Part shown: positions 36,384-45,389 of the stretch, piece by piece | Layout of the letters: each line of letters opens with the position of its first letter | How positions within the stretch are numbered: position 1 is the first letter of the stretch | Origin: Mordavella massiliensis | GTDB taxonomy: Bacteria > Bacillota > Clostridia > Lachnospirales > Lachnospiraceae | Direction: 5' to 3' | Assembly: GCF_016902415.1 (NCBI RefSeq) | Contig: NZ_JACJLV010000001.1 | Span: 1 to 64,000 of the forward strand | DNA: 64,000 bases | Made by a program: the position numbers and the translations under genes | Notes under the pieces: generated by a model | Told to the model about the DNA's origin: nothing | What the model saw: only the letters and a program-made list of their open reading frames with translations | Databases searched by the model: none

Positions 36384-36908
36384 CTATTTTCCCGGATATG
36401 TGATGACAGCGTCCACATCATATCCTTTCAGACGCTCCCGTCCGTGAAGGCCGGCCAGTTCCATCAAAAACACTGCCTTGATCACTTCCCCGCCCAGACT
36501 TTCCACCAGCTTGATCATCGCTTCATTGGTGCCGCCTGTGGCGATCAGGTCGTCGATCAGTACCACCTTCTGCCCGGGTTTGATGGCGTCCCTGTGGATC
36601 TCCAGCTCAGCCACGTCATACTCCAGTTCATACCGGATCGATACGGTCTCTCTTGGGAGTTTTCCCTTTTTACGGACCGGAACAAAGGGTTTGTGCAGAT
36701 TATATGCCAGCGGAGCCGCAAAAAAGAATCCTCTGGATTCTGCCCCTGCGATCACATCAAACTCCAGGCCTTCCAGTTTTTTCTGCATCAGGTCTACCGC
36801 AAGCCGGAAGCCGTCTTCATCCTGCAGGACACTGGTCACATCCCGGAACATGACTCCTTCCTCCGGAAAATCCGGAATAGTGATAATATAATCTTCGATT
36901 CCTTTCAT
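36384..36908 (-). CDS. apt: Adenine phosphoribosyltransferase
   Basis: A 174-residue purine salvage enzyme that makes AMP from adenine and PRPP. It contains IPDFPEEGVMFRDVTSVLQD, GAESRGFFFAAPLAY and the PRPP loop VVLIDDLIATGGTNEAMIKL. All are intact and the length is standard. It sits between recJ and relA, the usual recJ-apt-relA order of Firmicutes. Confidence 0.97.
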   Translation of the reverse strand: MKGIEDYIITIPDFPEEGVMFRDVTSVLQDEDGFRLAVDLMQKKLEGLEFDVIAGAESRGFFFAAPLAYNLHKPFVPVRKKGKLPRETVSIRYELEYDVAELEIHRDAIKPGQKVVLIDDLIATGGTNEAMIKLVESLGGEVIKAVFLMELAGLHGRERLKGYDVDAVITYPGK

Positions 36909-36995
36909 GGTCTGTTCTCCATTCTCTGACTAAAAATACTAATACATTCTTAAGTATATCATTAGTTTCTGCTATTTTCAAACTATTCTGTACAT

Positions 36996-38705
36996 TTATC
37001 CCTGATAATGGGTGATGATGATCTGCGGCGTCGCCTTCCCCATATATTCATTGATCCCGGGGTAATAAGTCAGTGTAAGTTTCTCTCCGGTTTTCGCATA
37101 AAGATCCTCCACCTCTCCAAAATACAGGGCGTCTATCACCGTACCTGCCTGGTCCTGCGCCTGCATTTTCAGCACGTTGCGATGTTTGCCGAGGATCTTC
37201 GGGTGGGTCAGCCTCACATTTCTGGCTGCAAACACCGGTTTGGTATTGCCTTTTCCAAAAGGCTCCAATAGCTCCAGCTCTTCCACCAGCGCTTCCGTCA
37301 CGCAGGAAAACGGCATCTCCATATCGATCACCACTTTCTCGCTCAAGTCCGCTGCCGAGAGACTGCAGTTTTCGTTAATCGCCTGACGGAAGGGTTCCAG
37401 ATTCTCTCTGCGCATGGACAGCCCGGCTGCCTGCCTGTGGCCTCCGAACCTGGTAAGAAATCCTTTGCACCGGCTCAGTTCCTCGTACATGGAATAGGCT
37501 TCCACCGACCGGCCCGAGCCTTTGATGCCCTCTTGACCTCTGGTAAGCACAAAGACAGGCTTATCGTATCGTTCCCGGATCCGCCCTGCCACGATCCCGG
37601 CCAGGCTCTCATGGCATTCCGGCAGATAGATGACCAGCACCCTGTCATCCTTCAGCGCCGAAGCCTCCACCATGGTCACTGCTTCTTTGACAGCCGCCTC
37701 TGTCATCTCTTTTCGGCTGTCATTGAGGGCTTTGAGATCTCCGGCCAACAGATCCGCTTCTCTTTTGGACCGGGCCCGTAAAAGATCCAGGGCCCGCTTT
37801 GCCGTATCCAGACGCCCGCCTGCGTTGATGCAGGGTCCCAGTACAAACCCGATATGATAAGCGCTGATCTTTTTCCCGCCAAGCCCGGTGCATTCGATCA
37901 GGGACCGCAGGCCCAGGTTTCTGGTCCTTGCCAGCATCTGCAGTCCTTCCTTTACAAAGATCCGGTTTTCATCCTGAAGATCCATCACGTCCCCCACCGT
38001 GGCGATGGCTACATTTTCAATAAGATCGTCCAGATCCTCGGCATCCTTTCCCATGGATTCCCAGAGGGCTTCCATCAGCTTATAGGCCACCGCCGCTCCG
38101 CACAGGCCGGAAAACGGATAGGTGCAGTCCGGTCTTTTGGGATCCACCACAGCGTCTGCCGGAGGGAGCAGATACTGCTTTTCCCCCTTCCACTCTTCAT
38201 AGGGCACTTCATGATGATCTGTCACGATCACTGTCATGCCTTCTTCTTTTGCGAACTCTATCTCTTCCGCCGCTGCAATGCCGTTGTCACAGGTAATCAC
38301 CGTATCCACACCGTCGTCCAGCGCTCTCTGGATCAGATGGACAGACAGTCCGTACCCGTCGGCGATCCGGTCCGGGATATCGCTGTCCGCCTCCACGCCA
38401 AGCCGTCTTAAGCCCTCCAGAAGAATATACGTGGCATTGACGCCGTCAATATCATAATCGCCGATCACACGGATCCGGCTTCCTGCCTCGATCTTTTCCC
38501 GCAGGATCGCAACCGCCTTATCCATATCTTTCATCAGCATACCGTCATAGAGATCTCCCAGCGTTCCGTTCAGATACCGGGAGATCGCCTCGTCGCCGAT
38601 CACGTCCCGGTTGCGGATCAGGCAGGCAAGCCTGGGACTGATCTGATATTTTTCTGCAATTCCTGAAAAATCCGCCCCTTTGCGGAGCATCACCCATCGT
38701 TCCAT
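36996..38705 (-). CDS. recJ: Single-stranded-DNA-specific 5'-3' exonuclease RecJ
   Basis: A 569-residue DHH-family nuclease for recombination and repair. It has RIRVIGDYDIDGVNATYIL (motif I), VIVTDHHEVPYEEW (DHH), the DHHA1 region GSGRSVEAYSMYEELS and GGHRQAAGLSM, and a C-terminal OB-like domain. All metal ligands are present. It is shorter than the Bacillus protein because it lacks the extra C-terminal domain. It is downstream of the secDF gene, with a terminator between them. Confidence 0.93.
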   Translation of the reverse strand: MERWVMLRKGADFSGIAEKYQISPRLACLIRNRDVIGDEAISRYLNGTLGDLYDGMLMKDMDKAVAILREKIEAGSRIRVIGDYDIDGVNATYILLEGLRRLGVEADSDIPDRIADGYGLSVHLIQRALDDGVDTVITCDNGIAAAEEIEFAKEEGMTVIVTDHHEVPYEEWKGEKQYLLPPADAVVDPKRPDCTYPFSGLCGAAVAYKLMEALWESMGKDAEDLDDLIENVAIATVGDVMDLQDENRIFVKEGLQMLARTRNLGLRSLIECTGLGGKKISAYHIGFVLGPCINAGGRLDTAKRALDLLRARSKREADLLAGDLKALNDSRKEMTEAAVKEAVTMVEASALKDDRVLVIYLPECHESLAGIVAGRIRERYDKPVFVLTRGQEGIKGSGRSVEAYSMYEELSRCKGFLTRFGGHRQAAGLSMRRENLEPFRQAINENCSLSAADLSEKVVIDMEMPFSCVTEALVEELELLEPFGKGNTKPVFAARNVRLTHPKILGKHRNVLKMQAQDQAGTVIDALYFGEVEDLYAKTGEKLTLTYYPGINEYMGKATPQIIITHYQG

Positions 38706-38725
38706 CTGTCTGTTCCTTCCCTGTT

Positions 38726-38767
38726 AGAAAGAAACGGCCTGCCATTATTTGTGGCATAGCCGTTTCT
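38726..38767 (-). terminator. Terminator after secDF
   Basis: A long hairpin AGAAACGGC...GCCGTTTCT with an additional inner TGCCA/TGGCA pairing lies 12 bases after the secDF stop, followed by TTTCTAAC. The T-tract is modest. Confidence 0.7.
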
Positions 38768-38778
38768 GATAAGCATTG

Positions 38779-40923
38779 CTATTTCTTTGCACCGATCTTC
38801 GTCTTCATCACATACCAGAGGGCTCCGGTAATGCATACGGAAGAATAGGCTCCCCAGACGATACCTACCATCAGAGGCAGGGCAAATTCTTTAATGGAGC
38901 TTACGCCCAGCACATACAATACCGCTACCATGACAAAGGTTGTCAGGTTGGTGTAAATGCTTCGGGTCAGCGTCTCATTGATACTCCTGTTCACCAGCGC
39001 TTCCATATCGGTGGTTCTGGTCTTATAGTGCAGTTCCTCACGGATACGGTCGAAAATAACGATCGTCGCGTTAATGGAGTATCCGACGATGGTCAGGATG
39101 CAGGCAATAAAGGTATTGCCGATGGCGATCCTGGACACTGCATAGAATAAGATTACAACGACCACGTCGTGGAGCAGAGCCAGCACTGCGCTGGTGGCAA
39201 ACCGGAGATCTTTAAACCGCAGCCAGATATAAAGCAGCATAAAGACTGCTGCAGTAAGAACCGCAATGATCGCGTCATGGCGCATCTCGCTGCTGACCGT
39301 AGAGCTGATGTTCTCCGCGGTGATCGTCGCCGGATCCACCTGGAAGTTCTCTGCCAGCGCCTGGTTTAATGCCTCACGCTCGTCAAGATCCAGAGTCACA
39401 GTCTTAATGATCACCTGATTGGTTCCCTCCACCTTCTGGGTCTGTACATTGTGGTCTCCGGTTACTTCCTCTACAACAGGAACGATCTCCTGATCGATCT
39501 CCTTGATGGAATAATCTTTTCCAAAGTCTACGGTAGTGGAAGTTCCGCCTTCAAACTCCAGACCGTAAGCAAAGAATCCTTTTCCCTGGGACTGGTTGAA
39601 TCCCATAATGCCAAGTCCGATCACCATGATGGCTATGGACAGGGTAAAGAAATATTTCTTTCTCTTCAGGAAATTGAACGGCGCCCGTTCCTTTTTCTCA
39701 TGGTAATACAGGTTCTCTTTCTTTAATCCCAGCGCATAGAACGCGAAAATGATCAGTCTGGTGATGACCAGAGCGGTAAACATGGACACGATGATACCGA
39801 TAGCCAGCGTCTGGGCAAAGCCCTTGACTGTACCGGATCCCCTGAACCACAGCACAGCCGCCGCGATCAGCGTGGTCACATTTCCGTCCACGATGGCAGA
39901 CATGGCTTTCTGGAAGCCGGTCTTCAGGGAGTTTTTCACACTCTTTCCTCTTGCCATCTCTTCACGCACACGGGCAAAGATGATGACATTGGCGTCCACC
40001 GCCATACCGATACTTAAGACAATACCGGCAATACCGGGCAGGGTCAGCGTTACATTAAACGCATTCAGGATCACAAGAACCAGCTCAATGTAGATAAAGA
40101 GCGCGATCCCGGATGCCAGTCCCGGCAGATAATATACAAAGATCATAAAGAAAAATACGATCGCAAAGCCAATCGCTCCGGCTAAAAGGCTGGTGCTGAT
40201 GGCCTCCTCGCCAAGCTGCGCGCCCACCACATTGGAGCGGAGCTCGGTAAGCTCTAACTGCAGACCGCCGATCCGGATGGTGGAAGCAAGGTTTTCCGCC
40301 TCTTCATAGGTGAAGTTGCCGGTAATGTAAGCAGTTCCTCCTGTGATCGCAGACTGTACCGTCGGGCTGCTGATGGTTTCTCCGTCATAGATGATGGAGA
40401 TCGGCTGTCCGATGTTCGCCTCCGTCGCATCTGCAAACTTTTTGGTTCCTTCTTCATTTAATACCAGTTCTACCGAATACTCGGCATTTCCCATATCGTC
40501 CTGGCCGGACTGTACACTGGCGGTCTTTACGTCCGCTCCTGTGATCACAGACTCTCCGTCTGAGGTCTGGAATTCCAGGGAGCCCGGTTTTCCAAGCTCG
40601 TCCAGGATGGCGTTGGCATCGGATACGCCAGGAATCTCGATGTTGATCCGGTCGTCGCCTTCCTGATAGACGCTCGCCTCTGTACTGTACTGCTCAACAC
40701 GCAGCTGCAGTTTATAGATGGTGTCGCTCATCTCTTCTGCCGAAGGATTTTTATCTTCTACCTGATAGGTAATGCTGACGCCTCCTGCAAGGTCCAGTCC
40801 AAGCTTGATATTTTTCATGGCTCCGGTTCCGGTCTTTCCGAAACCTACGGCCGTCGTGAAGCCCAGAAGGACCATCACCACAGCGATCAGGATCAGGCTG
40901 ATGATTCCCTTCTTCTTGTTCAT
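38779..40923 (-). CDS. secDF: SecD-SecF fusion protein translocase subunit
   Basis: A 714-residue RND-family membrane protein that pulls secreted proteins out of SecYEG using the proton gradient. The SecD half has LGLDLAGGVSITYQVEDKNP, an external P1 domain and GIVLSIGMAVDANVIIFARVREE. The SecF half begins about residue 425 (KKYFFTLSIAIMVIGLGIMGF) and has FKDLRFATSAVLALLHDVVVV and VGYSINATIVIFDRIREE. Twelve membrane spans are expected. Fusion is normal in Firmicutes. It follows scfB by 6 bases, a placement also seen elsewhere in Clostridia. Confidence 0.95.
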   Translation of the reverse strand: MNKKKGIISLILIAVVMVLLGFTTAVGFGKTGTGAMKNIKLGLDLAGGVSITYQVEDKNPSAEEMSDTIYKLQLRVEQYSTEASVYQEGDDRINIEIPGVSDANAILDELGKPGSLEFQTSDGESVITGADVKTASVQSGQDDMGNAEYSVELVLNEEGTKKFADATEANIGQPISIIYDGETISSPTVQSAITGGTAYITGNFTYEEAENLASTIRIGGLQLELTELRSNVVGAQLGEEAISTSLLAGAIGFAIVFFFMIFVYYLPGLASGIALFIYIELVLVILNAFNVTLTLPGIAGIVLSIGMAVDANVIIFARVREEMARGKSVKNSLKTGFQKAMSAIVDGNVTTLIAAAVLWFRGSGTVKGFAQTLAIGIIVSMFTALVITRLIIFAFYALGLKKENLYYHEKKERAPFNFLKRKKYFFTLSIAIMVIGLGIMGFNQSQGKGFFAYGLEFEGGTSTTVDFGKDYSIKEIDQEIVPVVEEVTGDHNVQTQKVEGTNQVIIKTVTLDLDEREALNQALAENFQVDPATITAENISSTVSSEMRHDAIIAVLTAAVFMLLYIWLRFKDLRFATSAVLALLHDVVVVILFYAVSRIAIGNTFIACILTIVGYSINATIVIFDRIREELHYKTRTTDMEALVNRSINETLTRSIYTNLTTFVMVAVLYVLGVSSIKEFALPLMVGIVWGAYSSVCITGALWYVMKTKIGAKK

Positions 40924-40929
40924 CTTTCT

Positions 40930-42408
40930 TTACTTCCTTTCTTCGTTTTCCTGTGCGGACGCTGCGTCTGCCAGCGCGGCCTTGATCATAATGGCGCACT
41001 CCACACGTTTGCGCTGCATCTCACAGCCGATATCGTAAGTATCATGAATGGTTCCATGGAAATGATAGGCATTTGCCATGCATCCGCCGCTGCAGTAGAA
41101 TTTTGCAAAACAGTTTCTGCACTTTTCTTTGGAGTAGACGTTGCAGCTTCTGAAATCATCCGCAATCTCAGGCTTCACGATCCCTTCGTCCACATTTCCC
41201 ATCAGGAACTCTTCCTGTCCCACGAACTGATGGCAGGGATACAGATCCCCCCACGGGGTCACTGCCAGGTACTCGGTTCCGGATCCGCATCCGGAAAGCC
41301 GTTTTGCCAAGCACGGCCCACCGTCTAAGTCTATCATAAAATGGAAGAAATTAAAACCTTTCCCTTCCTTTTCTCTCTGGATCATGATCTTTGCCAGTTT
41401 ATCATACTCTTCGCAGATCTTCGGAAGATCTTCCTTCCGGATGGCGTAAGGATCGGATTCGTCTCCCACCACCGGTTCGATGGACATCTGTTTAAATCCA
41501 AGGTCCGCGAAATGCAGGATATCCTCGGAAAAGTCCAGGTTGTTTCTGGTAAAGGTCCCGCGTACATAATAACGCTCCTGATCCCGGCTTTCGGCCAGCT
41601 TCTGGAACTTGGGCACGATCAGGTCGTAGCTGCCTTTTCCGTTCCGGAAAGGACGCATGCGGTCATTAACCTCTTTCCTTCCATCCAGACTTAAGACCAC
41701 ATTATCCATTTCTTTATTAATAAACTCCTGGATCTCGTCATTTAAAAGCACTCCGTTGGTGGTAACGGTAAAGCGGAAATGTTTATCGTGGAGCTTCTCC
41801 TGTTCTCTTCCGTATGCCACCAGATCTTTCACAACCTGCCAGTTCATCAGCGGTTCCCCGCCAAAGAAGTCCACTTCCAGGTTGCGGCGGTTTCCGGAAT
41901 TTCTGATCAGGAAATCCAGCGCCTTTTTCCCCACTTCATAACTCATCAACGCACGGCGTCCATGATATTCGCCTTCTTCCGCAAAGCAGTATTTGCAGGC
42001 CAGATTGCAGTCATGGGCAATATGAAGGCACAACGCCTTTACTACCGTTTTGCGCTTCTTGACTTCTCCGACCATACATTCATATGTATCCGGCACAAAG
42101 AGCTGGCCGGCTCTAGTAAGTTCTGCCAGATCGCCAAGCGCGTCCGAAAGTTCTTCTTCCGGGTAACGGCCCGCAAGCTTTTCCTGTACAAGCGCCTGTA
42201 CCCCGGCGCTTTCCAGTTCCTCTGCCGTATAGTCTTTTCCCGGCTCCTCTGTAAGAAGGACCTCCAGCACGTCATAGCACAGGTCGTCCAGCACATGAAC
42301 GGCTCCGCTGCATACGTCCAGCACGATATTGTATCCATTGTTTTTATATTGATGAATCAAGGTGATACCCCTTCCTGTTCTCTCGTATTTTGTCTCCGGG
42401 AACAACAT
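40930..42408 (-). CDS. scfB: SCIFF peptide maturase, radical SAM/SPASM (ScfB)
   Basis: The 492-residue enzyme forms thioether crosslinks in the small SCIFF peptide. The N-terminal 100 residues form a peptide-recognition domain (GYNIVLDVCSGAVHVLDDLCYDVL). The radical SAM motif is HDCNLACKYCFAEEGEYHG, followed by LEVDFFGGEPLMNW. C-terminal SPASM cysteines lie in SGCGSGTEYLAVTPWGDLYPCHQF and RNCFAKFYCSGGCMANAYH. The substrate gene scfA lies 83 bases upstream with a hairpin between, giving a substrate-rich, enzyme-poor operon. Confidence 0.95.
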   Translation of the reverse strand: MLFPETKYERTGRGITLIHQYKNNGYNIVLDVCSGAVHVLDDLCYDVLEVLLTEEPGKDYTAEELESAGVQALVQEKLAGRYPEEELSDALGDLAELTRAGQLFVPDTYECMVGEVKKRKTVVKALCLHIAHDCNLACKYCFAEEGEYHGRRALMSYEVGKKALDFLIRNSGNRRNLEVDFFGGEPLMNWQVVKDLVAYGREQEKLHDKHFRFTVTTNGVLLNDEIQEFINKEMDNVVLSLDGRKEVNDRMRPFRNGKGSYDLIVPKFQKLAESRDQERYYVRGTFTRNNLDFSEDILHFADLGFKQMSIEPVVGDESDPYAIRKEDLPKICEEYDKLAKIMIQREKEGKGFNFFHFMIDLDGGPCLAKRLSGCGSGTEYLAVTPWGDLYPCHQFVGQEEFLMGNVDEGIVKPEIADDFRSCNVYSKEKCRNCFAKFYCSGGCMANAYHFHGTIHDTYDIGCEMQRKRVECAIMIKAALADAASAQENEERK

Positions 42409-42410
42409 AA

Positions 42411-42434
42411 GAGAGCCTGGCTTCCCAGACTCTC
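42411..42434 (-). terminator. Stem-loop between scfA and scfB
   Basis: GAGAGTCTGG-GAAG-CCAGGCTCTC is a near-perfect hairpin followed by TTATGTTGTT. It probably attenuates transcription into scfB or protects the scfA mRNA. Confidence 0.6.
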
Positions 42435-42491
42435 ATTCACGCTGTGCGTTCCCGCGCATTTTGGTATCCTGTTCGGACTCCCATGAACTGC

Positions 42492-42635
42492 TTATTTCTT
42501 CTGCTCGCAGGTCTGATTTCCTACTGTACAGGATGTCTTGCATGCAGACTGGCAGGATGTCTGGCACTCGCCGCATCCGCTCTTTTTCAGATTGTTGTTC
42601 ATGGTCTGTGTATTTAATGTTTTCACGTGTTTCAT
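42492..42635 (-). CDS. scfA: SCIFF ranthipeptide precursor (six cysteines in forty-five)
   Basis: A 47-residue peptide starting MKHVKTLNTQTMNNNLKKSG at 42635, behind AAGGAGG. Cysteines fall at residues 21, 24, 28, 32, 36 and 43, the six-Cys pattern that names the family. The N-terminal leader is nearly invariant in Clostridia. ScfB crosslinks the cysteines to acceptor residues. The function of the mature peptide is not settled; quorum-sensing-like roles have been proposed. It is short and easily missed by gene callers. Confidence 0.96.
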   Translation of the reverse strand: MKHVKTLNTQTMNNNLKKSGCGECQTSCQSACKTSCTVGNQTCEQKK

Positions 42636-42707
42636 AGCACATTCCTCCTTGTTTTTCCTTAACTTACGTCATTATACCATCTAAAGCCTGATTACGCAAT
42701 GGATTTT

Positions 42708-43082
42708 TTATGATATCATTGCTCCCGCCATGCCGCCTCCCATACAAAGGATACAGGCGGCGGCCAGATGTATGACGTCCCCGCTCAGCGTATGATAAAC
42801 TCCCAGTGTGATCAGTACAAGAAGCAGAAAATATCCTCCTCCCAGCAAAAGCCCCCACAGGAAGCGGCGGACTTTTGCCAGTTTTCCGATCACGATCCCG
42901 CCGGCCAGCGTAGACAGCACATAGATCGCGGTTACAGCCGCAGATACGCTTTTTTCATTTAATTCCAGCCGGTACAGAGCCATGGCCAGCAAAAGGAGCA
43001 GGATGCCTGTTACCACATAAGCCGTCAGAAGCCCCTTCAGGATCCATAAGATCTTTGTGTCTCGTCGTATCCTCTTTTCCAT
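42708..43082 (-). CDS. TIGR04086-like small membrane protein
   Basis: About 124 residues with four hydrophobic segments (ILKGLLTAYVVTGILLLLLAMALY, AVTAIYVLSTLAGGIVIGKLA, FLWGLLLGGGYFLLLVLITLGVY, LAAACILCMGGGMAGAMI). This matches the TIGR04086/YrzE-type family often found beside scfA. The ATG at 43082 follows AGGAGG with 8-base spacing. No function is known. It lies between scfA and spoVT, so the backbone order is continuous up to the element junction. Confidence 0.8.
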   Translation of the reverse strand: MEKRIRRDTKILWILKGLLTAYVVTGILLLLLAMALYRLELNEKSVSAAVTAIYVLSTLAGGIVIGKLAKVRRFLWGLLLGGGYFLLLVLITLGVYHTLSGDVIHLAAACILCMGGGMAGAMIS

Positions 43083-43142
43083 CCCTCGTCCCTCCTTGTC
43101 TATCACAAGGTATGACGAAAGCATTTGATTTATGCAAGCGAT

Positions 43143-43775
43143 TTACTGCTCCATCTGGCGTCCGAGAAAATCCGCTGCGCAGGAAGCCATCTTCTGCTCC
43201 GCAGCGGTGAGCCGTTTCTTCTCATCCCTGGCAAGAAGGATCACGCCTCCGATCACATCTCCTTCGCAGATGACAGGATGGATGATCCCTCCTGCATACT
43301 CCTGTTCCTGTTCGCTGACGATCCGCACGCCGGTATGTTCCTGATCCGGAAACATCACCGCTGTCCGCTCACTTAAGATCTTTCCCAGCTGGCTGCTGAT
43401 GTATTTGTCCGCCAGGTCTTTTTTCCCTGCACCGGAGGCGGCCACCACCTGATCCATATCGCAGATGCACGCCAGACACCCCGCCGTCTGGGCCAGACTT
43501 TCCGCATACTGGCCGGCAAACGCCGAGAGTTCTCCGATGGGCGAATATTTCTTCAGGATGATCTCGCCCTCCCTGTCGGTAAAGATCTCCAGCGGATCTC
43601 CCTCCCGGATCCTGAGTGTCCGCCGGATCTCCTTTGGGACCACCACTCTTCCCAGATCATCTGATTGTGTCAAGTAAGTGCAAAAAAATTTTTCGGCATC
43701 CTCGAAAACCCTGATAAAATGGGCATTTTCGGGCTTTCGAGGAAGTCGAAAAAACTCATTTTTTGCGGTACCCAT
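43143..43775 (-). CDS. spoVT: spoVT with 5' end replaced by mobile-element DNA
   Basis: SpoVT is a sporulation regulator with an N-terminal AbrB-type DNA-binding domain and a C-terminal GAF domain. From DDLGRVVVPKEIRRTLRIREGDPLEIF onward the sequence is canonical to the stop. The normal first ten residues (MKATGIVRRI in the family) are absent: upstream of Asp39 the frame runs into 38 unrelated residues, to an ATG at 43775 with no ribosome site. The lost segment is the first strand of the interlocked AbrB dimer, so the visible product is probably impaired. A TATAAT lies just before the ATG. Three serine recombinase genes follow immediately, so the break is an integration junction. Confidence 0.85.
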   Translation of the reverse strand: MGTAKNEFFRLPRKPENAHFIRVFEDAEKFFCTYLTQSDDLGRVVVPKEIRRTLRIREGDPLEIFTDREGEIILKKYSPIGELSAFAGQYAESLAQTAGCLACICDMDQVVAASGAGKKDLADKYISSQLGKILSERTAVMFPDQEHTGVRIVSEQEQEYAGGIIHPVICEGDVIGGVILLARDEKKRLTAAEQKMASCAADFLGRQMEQ

Positions 43776-43831
43776 TGTGTGATTATAAGGCTAAAAGCCG
43801 TAATTTTCCGCAAAATCCATGAAATCAGTTC

Positions 43832-45388
43832 CTATGCTGTACGAAAAAGGTCATCGAATTTCCAGACGATTTCAATGTTCTGACCGTCCACAAAATTCAC
43901 TCTCTTGACTGCATCGTACATGATTTCCCGAAGCGATTCTTCATCCAGGGAATCCGTTTTCCTGGTAATCGCTCTTTCTTTTTTTGCCTGTTCCTCAGCG
44001 TCCAGATATTCCTGGTACTCCGCTTCGGTTCGGGCAATTTCCTCTTGCAGCTCCCTGGCACGCTGTTCACGCTGTGCCCGGAGTGCAATAAAATCTTCTC
44101 TGGTAATGCGACCTTCCCGGTAATCCAAATAGCTCTGAACCTTCTGACTGTCGCCGGACTTCAACTCGCCTGTCAGTATTTTCAGCTTCTGTCTGAGCAT
44201 TGTCCCCTTTGGCTGAACCGCTTTGGATTTTCCACGGGACTGAACGGTCATCATGGCGATCTGTGCTTTCAGTGCTTCCAGAACCACTTCTTCAATCCTT
44301 GTTTTATCCCAGCGGACTTCTTTGCAGGAATGTTCTTCCTCATTCCAATAAGGTGTTGCACAGTAGAAATGCACATCATTCCCGAAGGTTTTCTGAAGCT
44401 TTCTGCCGCAGTGAGCACAGTAAAACGGGTAAACATCCCGTTCTGTTTTCTTTTTATAGGGACGAACTTTCCGCAAAGCATCTTTCGCCGCTTCAAATTC
44501 TTCCATCGAAACAATGGCTTCATGAGCGTTCTCATGGATGATCCATTCTTCTTTTGGAACCCTGTACTGAGCTTTGTCCCTGATTTTCCTGCTCTCACGG
44601 GTGTGGTTGACCATACAGCCGGTGTACTTGATGTTCCTCAGCATTTCAAGAATCCGCTGATGTGTCCAGAGAGGTTTTTTGTCAGACTGATTTTTTCTCC
44701 GAACCCCCTTATACTCAAGCGGTGTCGGAACGCCTTCCGCATTCAGTTCTCTTGCCACCTGACTTGTGGATTTACCTGCAATAATTTCCTCAAACACTCT
44801 CCGAACAATAGGTGCGGTTTCAGGGTCAATGACCATTTTGTGTTTTTCCTGCGGCAGTACCCTGTACCCATACAGACAGCAGGAGACGTAACCGCCATCC
44901 CTCTGCTTCACCCGCATTGCCGTTTTTACCTTTTTGGAAAGGTCTTTGCTGTAGTAGTCGTAAATCAAATTTCTGAAGGCGACGTCCATCCCAGCGGTAT
45001 TACCGAGATTCTGTTCACTGTCGTAGTGGTCATTGATGGAAATCATCCGGACTCCCAGAAACGGGAAGATGTGTTCCAGATAATCGCCAACTTCCAGGTA
45101 GTCACGTCCGAAACGGGAAAGGTCTTTGACAATCACAATCTGAATCTTTCCGTCCCGGATCAGGTCAATCATCCTCTGGAAGTCCGGTCGCTGGAAGTTC
45201 GTACCCGAAAAACCATCGTCGCAGAATTCCATCTGTGGCAATCCGGAAAGGTAGGGATTCAGGGCAATGTGCCGCTGGATCAGCTGACGCTGGGCGGCAA
45301 TACTGTTGCTTTCATCCTTTGCCTGATTTGTCCGTTTATCCACATCTTCCAGTGAAAGACGAAGATAAACCGCAATACACTTTTTCAT
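43832..45388 (-). CDS. Large serine recombinase 1 (element-proximal)
   Basis: About 518 residues. The N-terminal resolvase domain has the catalytic Ser in AVYLRLSLEDVD, plus QRHIALNPYLSG, FCDDGFSGTNFQRPDFQRM and VKDLSRFGRDYLEVGDYL. A recombinase domain (IVRRVFEEIIAGKSTSQVARELNAEGVPTP) and zinc-ribbon FYCAHCGRKLQ with CATPYWNEEEHSC follow, then a coiled coil. ATG 45388 follows GGAGG. It is the recombinase nearest the spoVT junction and so a candidate integrase/excisase. Confidence 0.93.
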   Translation of the reverse strand: MKKCIAVYLRLSLEDVDKRTNQAKDESNSIAAQRQLIQRHIALNPYLSGLPQMEFCDDGFSGTNFQRPDFQRMIDLIRDGKIQIVIVKDLSRFGRDYLEVGDYLEHIFPFLGVRMISINDHYDSEQNLGNTAGMDVAFRNLIYDYYSKDLSKKVKTAMRVKQRDGGYVSCCLYGYRVLPQEKHKMVIDPETAPIVRRVFEEIIAGKSTSQVARELNAEGVPTPLEYKGVRRKNQSDKKPLWTHQRILEMLRNIKYTGCMVNHTRESRKIRDKAQYRVPKEEWIIHENAHEAIVSMEEFEAAKDALRKVRPYKKKTERDVYPFYCAHCGRKLQKTFGNDVHFYCATPYWNEEEHSCKEVRWDKTRIEEVVLEALKAQIAMMTVQSRGKSKAVQPKGTMLRQKLKILTGELKSGDSQKVQSYLDYREGRITREDFIALRAQREQRARELQEEIARTEAEYQEYLDAEEQAKKERAITRKTDSLDEESLREIMYDAVKRVNFVDGQNIEIVWKFDDLFRTA

Positions 45389-45389
45389 C

